Shown one piece after another: positions 55,295 through 64,000 of a stretch of DNA of 64,000 nucleotides. Below the pieces are notes generated by a model. It had not been told where the DNA came from. It made no database searches and was given only the letters and a program-made list of their open reading frames with translations. How positions within the stretch are numbered: the stretch's first letter is position 1; every line of letters begins with the position of its first letter. The position numbers were made by a program, and so were the translations under genes. This DNA is from Symsagittifera roscoffensis (Eukaryota; Xenacoelomorpha; Acoela; Convolutidae). Location: the NCBI RefSeq assembly GCF_963678635.1, contig NC_087062.1:51042178-51106177 (forward strand), read 5' to 3'.

Positions 55295-56565
55295 CAGGGC
55301 TGGAATTGGCTTGGCTGTATATGGCAGGGCTGGAATTGGCTTGGCTTGGCTTGGACGGAGCTATTTTTTATTGGAGCAGTATTGTTGCAGCAGAAAAAAC
55401 AGCAGCTTACATTTCGAGAGAAACTCTTCAAATTATCGAGAAAATTGAAGAAGCAGGGGGCAAAGTTATTGCCTGTGTCGCCGACAATGCGCCCAATATG
55501 CAAGCAGCCTTGAGGCAAGTTGCCCAAGAAAAACAACGTAGCGTTAATGTTGGGTGCGTGGTACATTTGCTGAATCTGCTAATTGGCGACTTATTCTCCA
55601 ATTTTAACGTTCTGAAAATTGCTCTATCAAGTGTAGACGAACTTGTTAGGACAGATCAATTGGAGCGTTACAGCTCAGTCCGTTGGAACAGTCGCTACGA
55701 CGCAATAAAAAAATGCGTTGATCGAGACCTTGGCACCCTTTCCGACAAGGTGATTTTTACACAGTCTGTGAACGTACTCGAGGAAATATCGGTGCAACTC
55801 ATGATTTTACAAGCAGATGAAGCGAACGTCAAGACTGTCTTCACTTCATTTGAGAAAATCTACACTAACTGGGCCGACAACCAATCAATTACCGCTTACG
55901 AGAAAAACGAAATACTTGACAAGTTCACCCGGCGTTGGGTTATTTTCGCGAAAACTCGAATTTGTGCGATCAGTTTGTTTCTGGTTGATTTTCTTGATCT
56001 ACCTGCAAACACGTTAGCGTTTTTAACTAAAATGTACACTTCGGAAGATCCTGGTTGTTTGAGCTGGATTCAGGCTATGCTTCCACCACAGCGTTTTGAC
56101 CAGTTTGAAACTGAACACACTACTATTCTTGACAATCAGGTCCTTGGGATACCAATTGTCACCAGCAGTTTCCCGGTTCATCAGACAATGGCGAACGTTC
56201 TGCTCAAAATTCCAATTTCGGAAGCTAGCGTTGAACGTGCTTTTTCTCGTCACAAGCTGGTTCATAGTCAACTCAGAGCAAGTTTGAGTGCTGAGCGTCT
56301 GAATGATACTCTTTTTGTTCGTTACAACTTCGAAAAAATTCTCAAGATATCGCGCAATGACAAAGAACCAGTCGAAGTACAAGCTGAGATTCAAAACTGG
56401 TGTGACGTTGATGATCAAGATAATGATGTTCAAGAGATTCAATAAATTTTTTCAAAAAAAAAAACATTTTTCCAAGCTGCTGTATACAGCGCTGTATACG
56501 GCAAATAGACAGCTGAATACGGCTTACAGCTAGAACGGCAATATACAGCAAATTGCCCAGCCCTG
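55295..56565 (+). mobile_element. hAT transposon, internally deleted, 8-bp TSD CCTATTGG
   Basis: The terminal repeats CAGGGCTGG (55,295) and CCAGCCCTG (ending 56,565) are flanked by perfect CCTATTGG at 55,287-55,294 and 56,566-56,573. CAGGG ends and an 8-bp TSD are hallmarks of hAT elements. The length, 1,271 bp, is too short for a full element of 2.5-5 kb. The left end is followed by a second copy of the terminus (GGCAGGGCTGGAATTGGCTT at 55,293 and again at 55,323), then directly by mid-transposase sequence. The 5' half has been lost. Confidence 0.93.
55321..56445 (+). pseudogene. hAT transposase, N-terminal half missing
   Basis: 374 codons open from an ATG created inside the duplicated terminus. 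The protein has a mid-transposase segment CVADNAPNMQAALR followed by HLLNLLIGDL, SSVRWNSRYDAI, and the C-terminal dimerisation block ISEASVERAFSRHKLVH with RLNDTLFVRYN. Full hAT transposases are about 600-700 residues with an N-terminal BED zinc finger and an early catalytic Asp. Both are absent here, while the VADN Asp and the VERAFS Glu region remain. The protein could not cut DNA alone. The uninterrupted frame fits a recent deletion of an active copy or a retained binding/dimerising product. Confidence 0.85.
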
Positions 56566-56573
56566 CCTATTGG

Positions 56574-57125
56574 TGATCGGAACAAAAAACTTTTCTTTGG
56601 GAAATAGATATGGGAAATCGATTTTAAATTAATGAACTGTGCTTTTCGAGTGATTTCAACGTTGTCGCGCTGCCTGTCCGTATGCCACAATTTCTACTCA
56701 GATAACCATATCATGCCATATGAAAATAATTAAGTGTTATTGTTCACGTGAGGTGATTATTGAGCTCAGATGTAAGTTTTTTTGTTGAGCACGTTTAGTT
56801 GTGGTTTGAAAAATTGGTACGACGGCGTCATTGACTTAAGATTTGATTTTGACAAGTAGAAGAGAACAAACTGAGTTTTAGTAGCTCATTCAAAATAATG
56901 AGGTCAAAGTTTTGGTAGAAAAGCTTATCAATGTTGTCAATATTTTTATTTGAAAAATTTCCAGTACCTATAAAAACTTTACAGGAAAAAAGCAACAAAG
57001 ACTTGGAAACCGTGATCGTTTTTATTATAACTCAAGGTGGAAGTATTAAGTAGCTGATCAATAAAACGTAGTAATCTAATCAATCACACAAATAGAAGAA
57101 TTAATTGTTTTTCTAATAAAAACTG
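56574..57125. other. Gene-free stretch
   Basis: AT-rich, with no recognisable motif. It lies in the intron or 5' region upstream (gene sense) of exon A. Confidence 0.4.
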
Positions 57126-57129
57126 ATGA

Positions 57130-57740
57130 TTGGCGGAACCGGCGTTTTTTTTATTAGCCCCGGCCTGCTCAGTGCAGGGCCAACTGTGGGGGAGGAGATG
57201 TCATCCATTTTGCCGCAGCCGGTCCCACCTTGAGGAGGCGGATGACACTGGGGCCCCTCCAACCGTGACCGAAGCGGGATTCGAACGGGATTCCAAGGCG
57301 GAACCGGCGTGAACTGTGCTGGGCGTACGAAAAATCGGATCTCTTTAACTATCCCCCCTCCCAGGCGGATTCCAAGCGGAACCGGCGTGAACTGTGCTGG
57401 GCGTACGAAAAATCAGATCTCTTTAACTATCCCCCCTCCCAGGCGGAACCGGCGTGAACTGTGCTGGGCGTACGAAAAATCGGATCTCTTGAACTATCCC
57501 CCCTCCCAGGCGGATTCCAAGGCGGAACCGGCGTGAACTGTGCTGGGCGTACGAAAAATCGGATCACTTTAACTATCCCCCCTCCCAGGTTACCCAGTAT
57601 CGAATTGCCACCCCAATAAAGAAGTAATTCAATGGTTAAGCTTGTGGATTTTGTACCTACTAAAGAATCTCCCCACCACCACCACACCCCCCCCCCCCCC
57701 CCCACCTTTGCAAAAGGGCGAATAGTTAAAGAGATCTGAA
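57130..57740. repeat. 78-80-bp GC-rich minisatellite inside a G-run MITE-like element
   Basis: About four copies at 57,291-57,595 of a unit with GCGGAACCGGCGTGAACTGT, GCTGGGCGTACGAAAAATCG and GATCTCTTTAACTATCCCCC. The far end, GAATAGTTAAAGAGATCTG at about 57,720-57,738, is inverted to the last motif, and a C-run of about 14 or more lies near 57,690. The repeat unit thus contains the terminal motif of a G-run MITE. One copy has lost GGATTCCAA. Confidence 0.8.
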
Positions 57741-57935
57741 AATTCTCACTATTTGAGGGCGGCAAAATATAAAACCACCTGAATTAACTTAATTAAAGGA
57801 GAGGAAAAAGAAGATAATAACGCATAAATAATAATACCCCCGGATATTCTCTTAAATGATTGTTTATCTGTTGTCTTGTCTTCTTTTTCTCTACTCGTAT
57901 AAAATGGATACATAGGAGTAAGTAAATAGCCAGGA

Positions 57936-57992
57936 CAGTAAGTAGATAACATTTCCAAGTACTGATAACTTGGAAATGTTATCTACTTACTG
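57936..57992. repeat. Perfect 25-bp inverted repeat, 7-nt loop
   Basis: CAGTAAGTAGATAACATTTC plus CAAGT pairs with ACTTGGAAATGTTATCTACT plus TACTG across ACTGATA. All 25 pairs match. No T-tract or neighbouring gene suggests a terminator role. Confidence 0.95.
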
Positions 57993-58223
57993 ATAGCTAT
58001 CAACTTAAGCTGTAAAATCACAGCACATTACTCATCGCACGATTTAAAGCAACTTACTTTTCCTTAAAATATCCCAAAATTTTCAAAACCAAGCTTCATG
58101 ATCGTTCCAGTCAATCAGATTTGATGTTTTAAAAACTTTGAAGTTTTATGGATATGAAATAAAAGTTGCCTGCTTGCTGGTCTCACACAGTGTAAAATTA
58201 TCCTACATAAGATCTACATTATA

Positions 58224-58444
58224 GGTTACATGTCAGTATTTAGACAGCCGCGTATTCATACTGGTCAGTATTTAGACAAATACTGTTTCAACCAATCAGA
58301 ATCGAGACAAAGAAGAAATTAATAAATAATTATTATTTATTTTGGATTATTTATGTTTTTTCTCGATTCTGATTGGTTGAAACAGTATTTGTCTAAATAC
58401 TGACCAGTATGAATACGCGGCTGTCTAAATACTGGCCGCACTCC
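58224..58444. mobile_element. GGTTACAT/CAGTATTTAGAC palindromic MITE, copy 2, 8-bp TSD
   Basis: 221 bp. Starts GGTTACATGTCAGTATTTAG and ends AATACTGGCCGCACTCC. ACATTATA is duplicated at 58,216-58,223 and 58,445-58,452. The arms are almost perfectly paired, including AACCAATCAGAATCGAGACA. Confidence 0.93.
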
Positions 58445-58452
58445 ACATTATA

Positions 58453-60935
58453 GTACCTGGCTTTATCTACTTATTACATGTAGTTGAGAGCAGCCACAAT
58501 GCCATTTGGTGGCATGTCATGTAGTGCTAACGATACGTCAAATCCATTTAAAAAACACACATTTAATCTGTTCACGCTAAATTGACTCAACTGCTAATGT
58601 TACTAGGGGACCACCTTATTAGCATGTGTATCGATTCGCATGTCCCTGTAGAAAAATGTGGTTTAAAGTTTTGCTATTTCACGTTTTGTTTGCTCAAAAT
58701 TCGAAAAAAAATGAGAAATGTTGAAAAAGACTAGGTGAACCAAAATTTTCGTAAGTCTCGGAAACGGACATCTAGTGCCCAAATAAAACTGGAATTAAAT
58801 GTTTAAAACTTATTGAATTTGTTATACTGATGCGGGACGAAATTCGCAATGTCAAAAAATGGACTGCCCAGAACCTTAGTTGTTTCTCTAATAAAATAAG
58901 TAGAGTGACAAAAGACATCACCCCTCTCCTGCAAAAAATTAAATAGTAGTCACTTCTGCAGAAAAACTCGTGCAATCGCTTCTTTCTATTAAAATTTTCA
59001 ACAGATTTGATAGGGTAGCTTTTAAAAAAAAAAAAAAAAATTTCATAAAACGGTCAAAATCAAAATGTGTAGCCGCGTAAGCAAAAGGGTTTCCCAGAGT
59101 CCATAATTAGGATTGAACCCAAAATCTAAGGTATTTGAAGGTATTTTTCGGTAGAATTCATAAAATTTAGAAAGAGAACGCTCGAAAAATCAAAAAATTG
59201 ACATTTCCGAGGACAATAACTTTGAGAGTTAAAAAATTGTGAGTAGCCCCTTCTGCAGGGGGGTCCCACTATACGTTATCTCCATTGAACCCACAACATT
59301 TGTTAGATTAGTTTTTGAGAAAAGCCAAAAAAAAGTTTCGAAAAACGGTAAAAATAAAATAAAAAATGACTATAAAGAGGGCCATTTTTTATTTCTAAAA
59401 AAAGTTTGGCCGTAGCCACTTATGGAGGGGAGCTTTTCAAAGCAGTTCTATTTATTAAAATCAAGATCTTAGATTTTTATCGGTTAGTTTTTGAGAACAC
59501 GAAAAAAATTTAAAATATCGGTCAAATATTCCCCCATAGCCTTTTTCGATGGCTGTAGACAAAAAAGTTAAGCAAAAAGAGACCAGGACAGCACGCAGGT
59601 AAAGAAGAAGGTAGGCCTTCTTTCTGTGGATACCCTTTTTGAAAATCGGTAGAAAGGTTTTTGAGAAAAAACTAAATTTTGCAAAGAGTGATAAAAATTT
59701 TTCAAAACATCTAAAAAGAAAAATTAAAAAACCCAATCTCATACACTTTCATAATAGCTGTTTTTATCAAAAACGAATTCTAGGCAAACATGCCAGGCAA
59801 GACATTTGAAATTCAAATTAGCAACTGAGCAAAACTTAAGAAGCGTAAACAAAGCCGATATAATCTTTGAGCAGATACCAGTTGAGCCGAAAAAAAAACT
59901 GATTTTCTAGAAAATTTTAAAAAGTTTCAAACCCCTAAAACTACTATGTAGTAACTAATACCTCCCATTAGTTAAATTTGAATTTTTAGGAAATTGATCA
60001 TGTCAGCTGTATCGTGATTCAATTGATTTTGTTCAACCAGTTGTTAACCCGAAAAAAGTCTTCACTTCGATTTGATAACGCTCGCTAATTGCAAGCGGAA
60101 TTACTAAACACCAATAAGAGGCTCAAAAACTATGAAAAAACCAATAACTTGTGAAGAAAGCTCATGAAATTTAGAAAGTTTTCAAATTAATTATGTTTCA
60201 TAACTTTTTGACAAAATGTTCGGCTTGAAGTCTCTAATTTTACGATTCGGCTTGAAGCGTCGGTACCCTTTACTGATACACGATTTACTTCACGCACATC
60301 GACAAACATATTTGGCCTTCATACTTAATATTCTTGTAAAGCCCCTCGTTGCACCATAAGATTTATGATTTTGTGAGGTGGGGCGAAAAGGAAAAAGAGT
60401 CATCGCAACGCCCACGTTATGACTGACCTAACACATAAAAAAAGGGTAATAATAAGAATCGAACCACTAGTTCAAACAGAATAATCACACAATTATCATG
60501 CAATCAAAATATCAATAATAGTAGTAGCGGATTCAGAAGCTTTTTTTTCGAAAACCGGAACATCAAACACCTCGAGCACATATATTCCTCAGTTTCTTCG
60601 AAAGCCTCAAAAATAAGCCTTTGACATATCAAAACGCAGGAAAATGAAAAATTCTCAATTACTAGAAAGCTCTAAATTTCAACAACTGTTATATTTAACG
60701 AATAGAATTGAACTTACATGAGAAATACTCAAGTAGATAGCAACCAAGGGGAGGGGGTTGTTAATTAGATCTGAAAAATTTCCAGTTTGCGTGACGTAAC
60801 TTGAGTTCCTCTTTGGAAATATCGTAAATATTTAATGGATGATGATGAATGCTTTCTGGGCGGAGGTTTTTGTATCAAGTTAAGATGCTGCGCGTAAAAT
60901 TCACAAGACTGACTGGCTGAAAATTTCATTCCAGT
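58453..60935. other. Stretch without recognised genes
   Basis: A weak degenerate repetition around GTTTTTGAGAAAA (59,310; 59,490; 59,660) is noted. A tRNA-like A/B-box pair (TAGCCGCGTAAG, GGATTGAACCC) occurs at about 59,070-59,120. A lone G-run MITE-type end (GGGGTTGTTAATTAGATCTG) lies near 60,755-60,775. No exon of the zinc-finger gene was found. Confidence 0.4.
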
Positions 60936-61960
60936 GCCTAAAAAAGACTGCTCGGGTATCAAGGCAAAGCCCTGAATGTTCCGACTGTCCCTCAGGGTTG
61001 GGAATGTTTTAAAACATGTTTTAAAACAAGGCAAAAAAATACGTTTTGAAACAGAAAATAAAAAACAGTGTTTTTTTATTTTTAAACTTTTATCGCAAAA
61101 AACTAGCTTTGTCTGGGAGTCGAACCGCTGCGATAGGGGCATGAGCCACCTTCCCTTATTGAGTAGGCTCGATCTCTGCAATGCTGCATCGAATCATCTT
61201 GAACATATTGTAGCAAAAAGAAGAGATGATTATCTGACTCCGTCACCAAATATGGATATCTCACAATAGTACAAAGGGGGGACCCTTTGGGTTGGCAGGG
61301 TGTCAAATCCCCGAGGGGGATGGGAGGGGGGACGTTTTCCCACCCCTGGGTATGAGGGCGTTAGTTAGAGCTGAAAATACTATAAAAAACAATAAAACAT
61401 GTTTTTATTATGTAAAAAACGCTGTTTAATCGATTTTTTCGATAAACAACGTTTTTTCTCAACCCTGCTGTCCCTAAGTTCATATCAAATAATTTTCGGG
61501 AAAGAAAATATTGAAAACCTATAATTTTGGACAATATCAAATTTCGAGTTGTACGAAACTAATACGACCGATTAGCTAGCCTCAATTCAATATGGAACGA
61601 TTTGGTTGTGTGGGATAATTCCCCACCCATAAATAATCCTCTCAGCATTATGAATAAACTCTTCAAAGATCGCATAATTGATTACAGAACATGGCCAATT
61701 TGGCAATTTTCAAACCCCCTGAACTTTTAAAAAAATAATCGGAGGTAAAATATCTTTTTAAATTTGAACTCCGAAAGTCAATATCTTCAAGTGGCTATAA
61801 AAATTCAAGTTGAAAACTATTATTTCGATCGGCAAAAAATTGACTGAATAAAAAAAACCACACCGAGCACAAATGATCCGTTTTCTTCTAAAGTCGGAAC
61901 AATAAACAATTGTTGACTGATTCTGATTAATAATAAAACAAGACTGCTCGTATCAGGGAC
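60935..61960 (+). repeat. Old monomer split by a hAT MITE
   Basis: TCAAGGCAAAGCCCTGAATG and TTCCGACTGTCCCT precede the insertion at 60,993. Monomer-like sequence resumes after 61,475 (CCTCAATTCAATATGGAACG, ACACCGAGCACAAATGATCC, AAGTCGGAACAATAA). Confidence 0.75.
60993..61467. mobile_element. hAT-type MITE, 8-bp TSD CTGTCCCT
   Basis: Begins CAGGGTTGGGAATG and ends CTCAACCCTG. CTGTCCCT is duplicated at 60,985-60,992 and 61,468-61,475. The interior carries a fragment of the GCGGATTTAGG family (AATAGTACAAAGGGGGGACC, also at about 63,834) and a B-box-like GGTTCGACTCC on the minus strand. 475 bp, no transposase. Confidence 0.92.
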
Positions 61961-62159
61961 AACCGCGTATTCCTACTCGCCAGTGAGCAGACAAATACAG
62001 TATGAACCAATCAGAATCGAGATGAGAAAGCAAATTTTCGAAATAAATAATTATTATTTATTAATTTCTTCCTTGTCTCGATTCTGATTGGTTAATACAG
62101 TATTTGTCTACTTAGTGACGAGTAAAAATACGCGATTGTCTAAACACTGCTATGTAACC
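61958..62159. mobile_element. CAGTATTTAGAC palindromic MITE, copy 3, left end worn
   Basis: Arms GAACCAATCAGAATCGAGA and TCTCGATTCTGATTGGTT surround AATAATTATTATTTATT. The right end reads TGCTATGTAACC, the complement of GGTTACATAGCA. The left terminus starts abruptly inside a monomer (TATCAGGGACAACCGCG). Confidence 0.8.
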
Positions 62160-62185
62160 AGGTGGTGTACTCCTACAGCGCCGAA

Positions 62186-62280
62186 TATTCACAACGCCGC
62201 AAATTATAAAGTTATTCACAACGCCAAAAATTATAAAGCTATTCACAGCGCCGAAAATATATTAGCTATTCACAACGCAA
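62186..62280. repeat. 27-bp tandem repeat, 3.3 copies
   Basis: Unit ATTCACAACGCCAAAAATTA then TAAAGCT, at 62,191, 62,218 and 62,245, and a partial at 62,272. It is imperfect; ACGCCGAAAAT-type words recall the foldback family at 4.0-4.3 kb. Confidence 0.85.
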
Positions 62281-62285
62281 AATGA

Positions 62286-62958
62286 TTGTTTTAAATACAC
62301 TTTTGAGAGATACAAAACGAAAAAGTATTGTTTTAAACACATTTCCGAAAAATACTAAACAGAAAATTTACCACATTGAGGCGGTCAAGCAGTTTTACCG
62401 CAGAAGAGACCGCAATTTGAACGAATACTGGACTGTGATGTCGGAGATTTGCCACAGTTAATTATATTCAAAACAATTTTTTATAATTTGGAACCAAAAA
62501 AAAAATCTTTTAGCCAGGATAGACTATTGGTGAGCCTACTCTTCTGGGACCACTAAGATCCATGGATCGCTCCCCCGAGGGAAATATTTCTGAGAATTGG
62601 TCTGAATAAAAAAGACCACCCGATCATATATATTCCTTACTTTCTCCGAAAAACGGAACAAATACCATTTTGCCTTCCAGTAGATAATTTTGCAGCAAAA
62701 ATCTACTGCCGTAAAATGGTTCAGCTTTGAAAACTGAAGCAACCGTTCTAAAAATGCATTTTTAGTCTCGCAGTGCTAAATTTCTGTACAAATATATCGC
62801 TTGGGGACCGGCATATTACCATGTGTCGTATAGCATGAGGCGAACGTTTACTGAGGCGAAAATTAAATTTCAATTCCTCCTACCAATCAAGTGATTAGGA
62901 AAATTTTACTTTTCCACTTAACGATCACCTTATTGAACCAATTTGCACATTCTTATAG
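62286..62958. other. Stretch with old monomer relics only
   Basis: GGATCGCTCCCCCGAGGGAA and GACCACCCGATCATATATAT (62,560-62,650) parallel 53,050-53,130. Nothing else is recognised. Confidence 0.45.
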
Positions 62959-62966
62959 TCCAAGAT

Positions 62967-63469
62967 CAGGCCTGGGTAACATTTTATTGCAACATTATTG
63001 CAGACATAAATAAATTATTGCAGTACTCAAACCCTTTTAATAAATTGTTGCAATATGACTATCAAAAAATAAACTATTAAAATAATTGCTAAATATTGCT
63101 CTCGGAAATTATAGTGGAATGAATTTGAATTCGAACTAAAAAGCATAAAACTTTTTCATCTCTAAAAGAATGATTAAGTTTTAAGAACATGCATGGGGGC
63201 TAGATTTTTTCTTTCAGGTCGCAAAATATATTTCGCCAGGCTAAATGATCGTTCAATGTAACAAACCAATAAAAACGCGACAACTGGATGATGCAATATT
63301 TGCACAACCACAAAGTTCAGCAACGACCAATAATTGTGATAACACAAATAATTTGTGCAGTATAGAAACTCGGAAAATAAATTATTGCAATATTATGTTC
63401 GTCACAATAAATTATTGCAATAGTTATATTGCAATAATTTTTACAATAATTATTATTTACCCAAGCCTG
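62967..63469. mobile_element. hAT-type MITE, TSD TCCAAGAT/GCCAAGAT
   Basis: Starts CAGGCCTGGGTAACATTT and ends TTATTTACCCAAGCCTG. Flanks match in 7 of 8 positions (62,959-62,966 and 63,470-63,477). TTATTGCAATA-type words recur along both arms. The 86-codon frame from 63,245 lies mostly inside and is not a gene. Confidence 0.8.
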
Positions 63470-63492
63470 GCCAAGATGATTATTGCTATGCA

Positions 63493-63922
63493 AGGGCGAA
63501 TCTAGGATTTTCTCGAGGGGGGCGGATTTTCGAAAAATTTCGAAAATTTCGTCGACCTTTTTTTTTTAGATCGACCAAAAAATTGATTTTTTGAGCTCTC
63601 CTAAATCACTATTAAAACCCCACTTTGACCTTTTTTTTCTGCGCCGCAGGCAAAGTTTTGAAGAAAAAAAAACAGGCCAAAAAGGCAATTGTTATAAGGC
63701 AATTATTGGAAAATTTTGACCAAAAAATTGCGTTTTTTCGGCGCGTTCTTCCCCCTCAAAATTAAAATATATTGGCGCCAAAGGCGCCATTAGAAAAATT
63801 TTAGGGCCAGTCACCAAAATTGGATTTCTCAAAATAGTACAAAGGGGACCCTTTAGGCCGGCAGCGGATCGAATTCCTTAGGGGGGAAGCGTCCGCCCCC
63901 CCCCCCCCTAAATCCGCTGGTG
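63493..63922. mobile_element. GCGGATTTAGG MITE, TSD TTGCTATGCA
   Basis: The ends AGGGCGAATCTAGGATTT and CCTAAATCCGCTGGTG are imperfect inverted repeats with a 13-nt C-run beside the right end. TTGCTATGCA occurs at 63,483-63,492 and 63,923-63,932; ten bases match, though the true TSD may be eight or nine. Relatives: 3,744 and inside 60,993-61,467. Confidence 0.85.
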
Positions 63923-64000
63923 TTGCTATGCACTCATATAGCTTTCTGGTAACAACCAAGTCATGCTTTTATCACTATCACAAAAAAAAAACACAAAACA

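Noticed and set aside
57309-57536. 75-codon frame with repeated NCAGRTKNRISLTIPPP
   Set aside because: It is the translation of the 78-80-bp minisatellite; the frame stays open only because of the repeat unit, and one unit is shortened.
59060-59135. tRNA gene on the plus strand near GGATTGAACCC
   Set aside because: It has an A/B-box resemblance only; no acceptor stem or anticodon arm can be formed.
61103-61150. tRNA gene (B-box GGTTCGACTCC on the minus strand)
   Set aside because: Stems do not pair and it sits inside a MITE; at most a tRNA-derived fragment.
60765-61181. 138-codon minus frame
   Set aside because: It spans the edge of a TSD-defined hAT MITE and monomer sequence, so it is a composite of repeats.
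54797-64000. Search for further 5' exons of the zinc-finger gene
   Set aside because: No minus-strand frame with family motifs and a phase-1 donor was found; such exons probably lie beyond the window.

Overview
The window is nuclear DNA from an animal, most likely an invertebrate. It is AT-rich and gene-poor, with GT-AG introns and dense mobile-element debris. The only host gene I can support lies on the minus strand: a homologue of vertebrate ZNF608/ZNF609 and Drosophila scribbler/brakeless. Three exons are visible, in transcription order at 54796-54703, 50793-48981 and 5857-5276. Their splice phases join correctly (2 to 2, then 0 to 0). The second intron is about 43 kb. The 5' exons must lie beyond the right edge of the window.

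Region by region: 1-5 kb holds MITEs, a decayed Ty3/gypsy gag piece and short foldback repeats. From about 0.5 to 24.4 kb there is a tandem array of at least seven units built around the last coding exon. Unit 1 has the intact exon. Units 2-6 carry decayed copies that share one nonsense codon near the acceptor, and unit 0 keeps only intron flank. 24.4-34.7 kb is intron packed with nested MITEs, a ~400-bp tandem repeat and a ~166-bp satellite-like array. A dead CR1/L2/Jockey-type LINE lies at 36.7-39.5 kb and a much better preserved relative at 43-47.3 kb. In the latter, ORF1 and ORF2 share a frame and are separated only by UGA-CUA-G. To the right of exon A there is a hAT element with a perfect target-site duplication (55.3-56.6 kb), a G-rich minisatellite and four more MITEs.

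A ~0.5-kb monomer family (short conserved GGGC-GAA-GCCC hairpin plus a CGCGAAATATATCGCG quasi-palindrome) recurs across the window in both orientations. Twelve elements have their ends fixed by visible target-site duplications, and three sites have an empty copy elsewhere in the window.

The most interesting points are: (i) decoy copies of the ZNF608/609 terminal exon placed upstream of the real one in the same intron; (ii) the candidate stop-codon readthrough in the LINE; (iii) a MITE group whose ends are GGAYC plus a GTTAAC-like core abutting G/C homopolymers, with 8-bp duplications. All coordinates and comparisons were read by eye; no search or alignment program was run.
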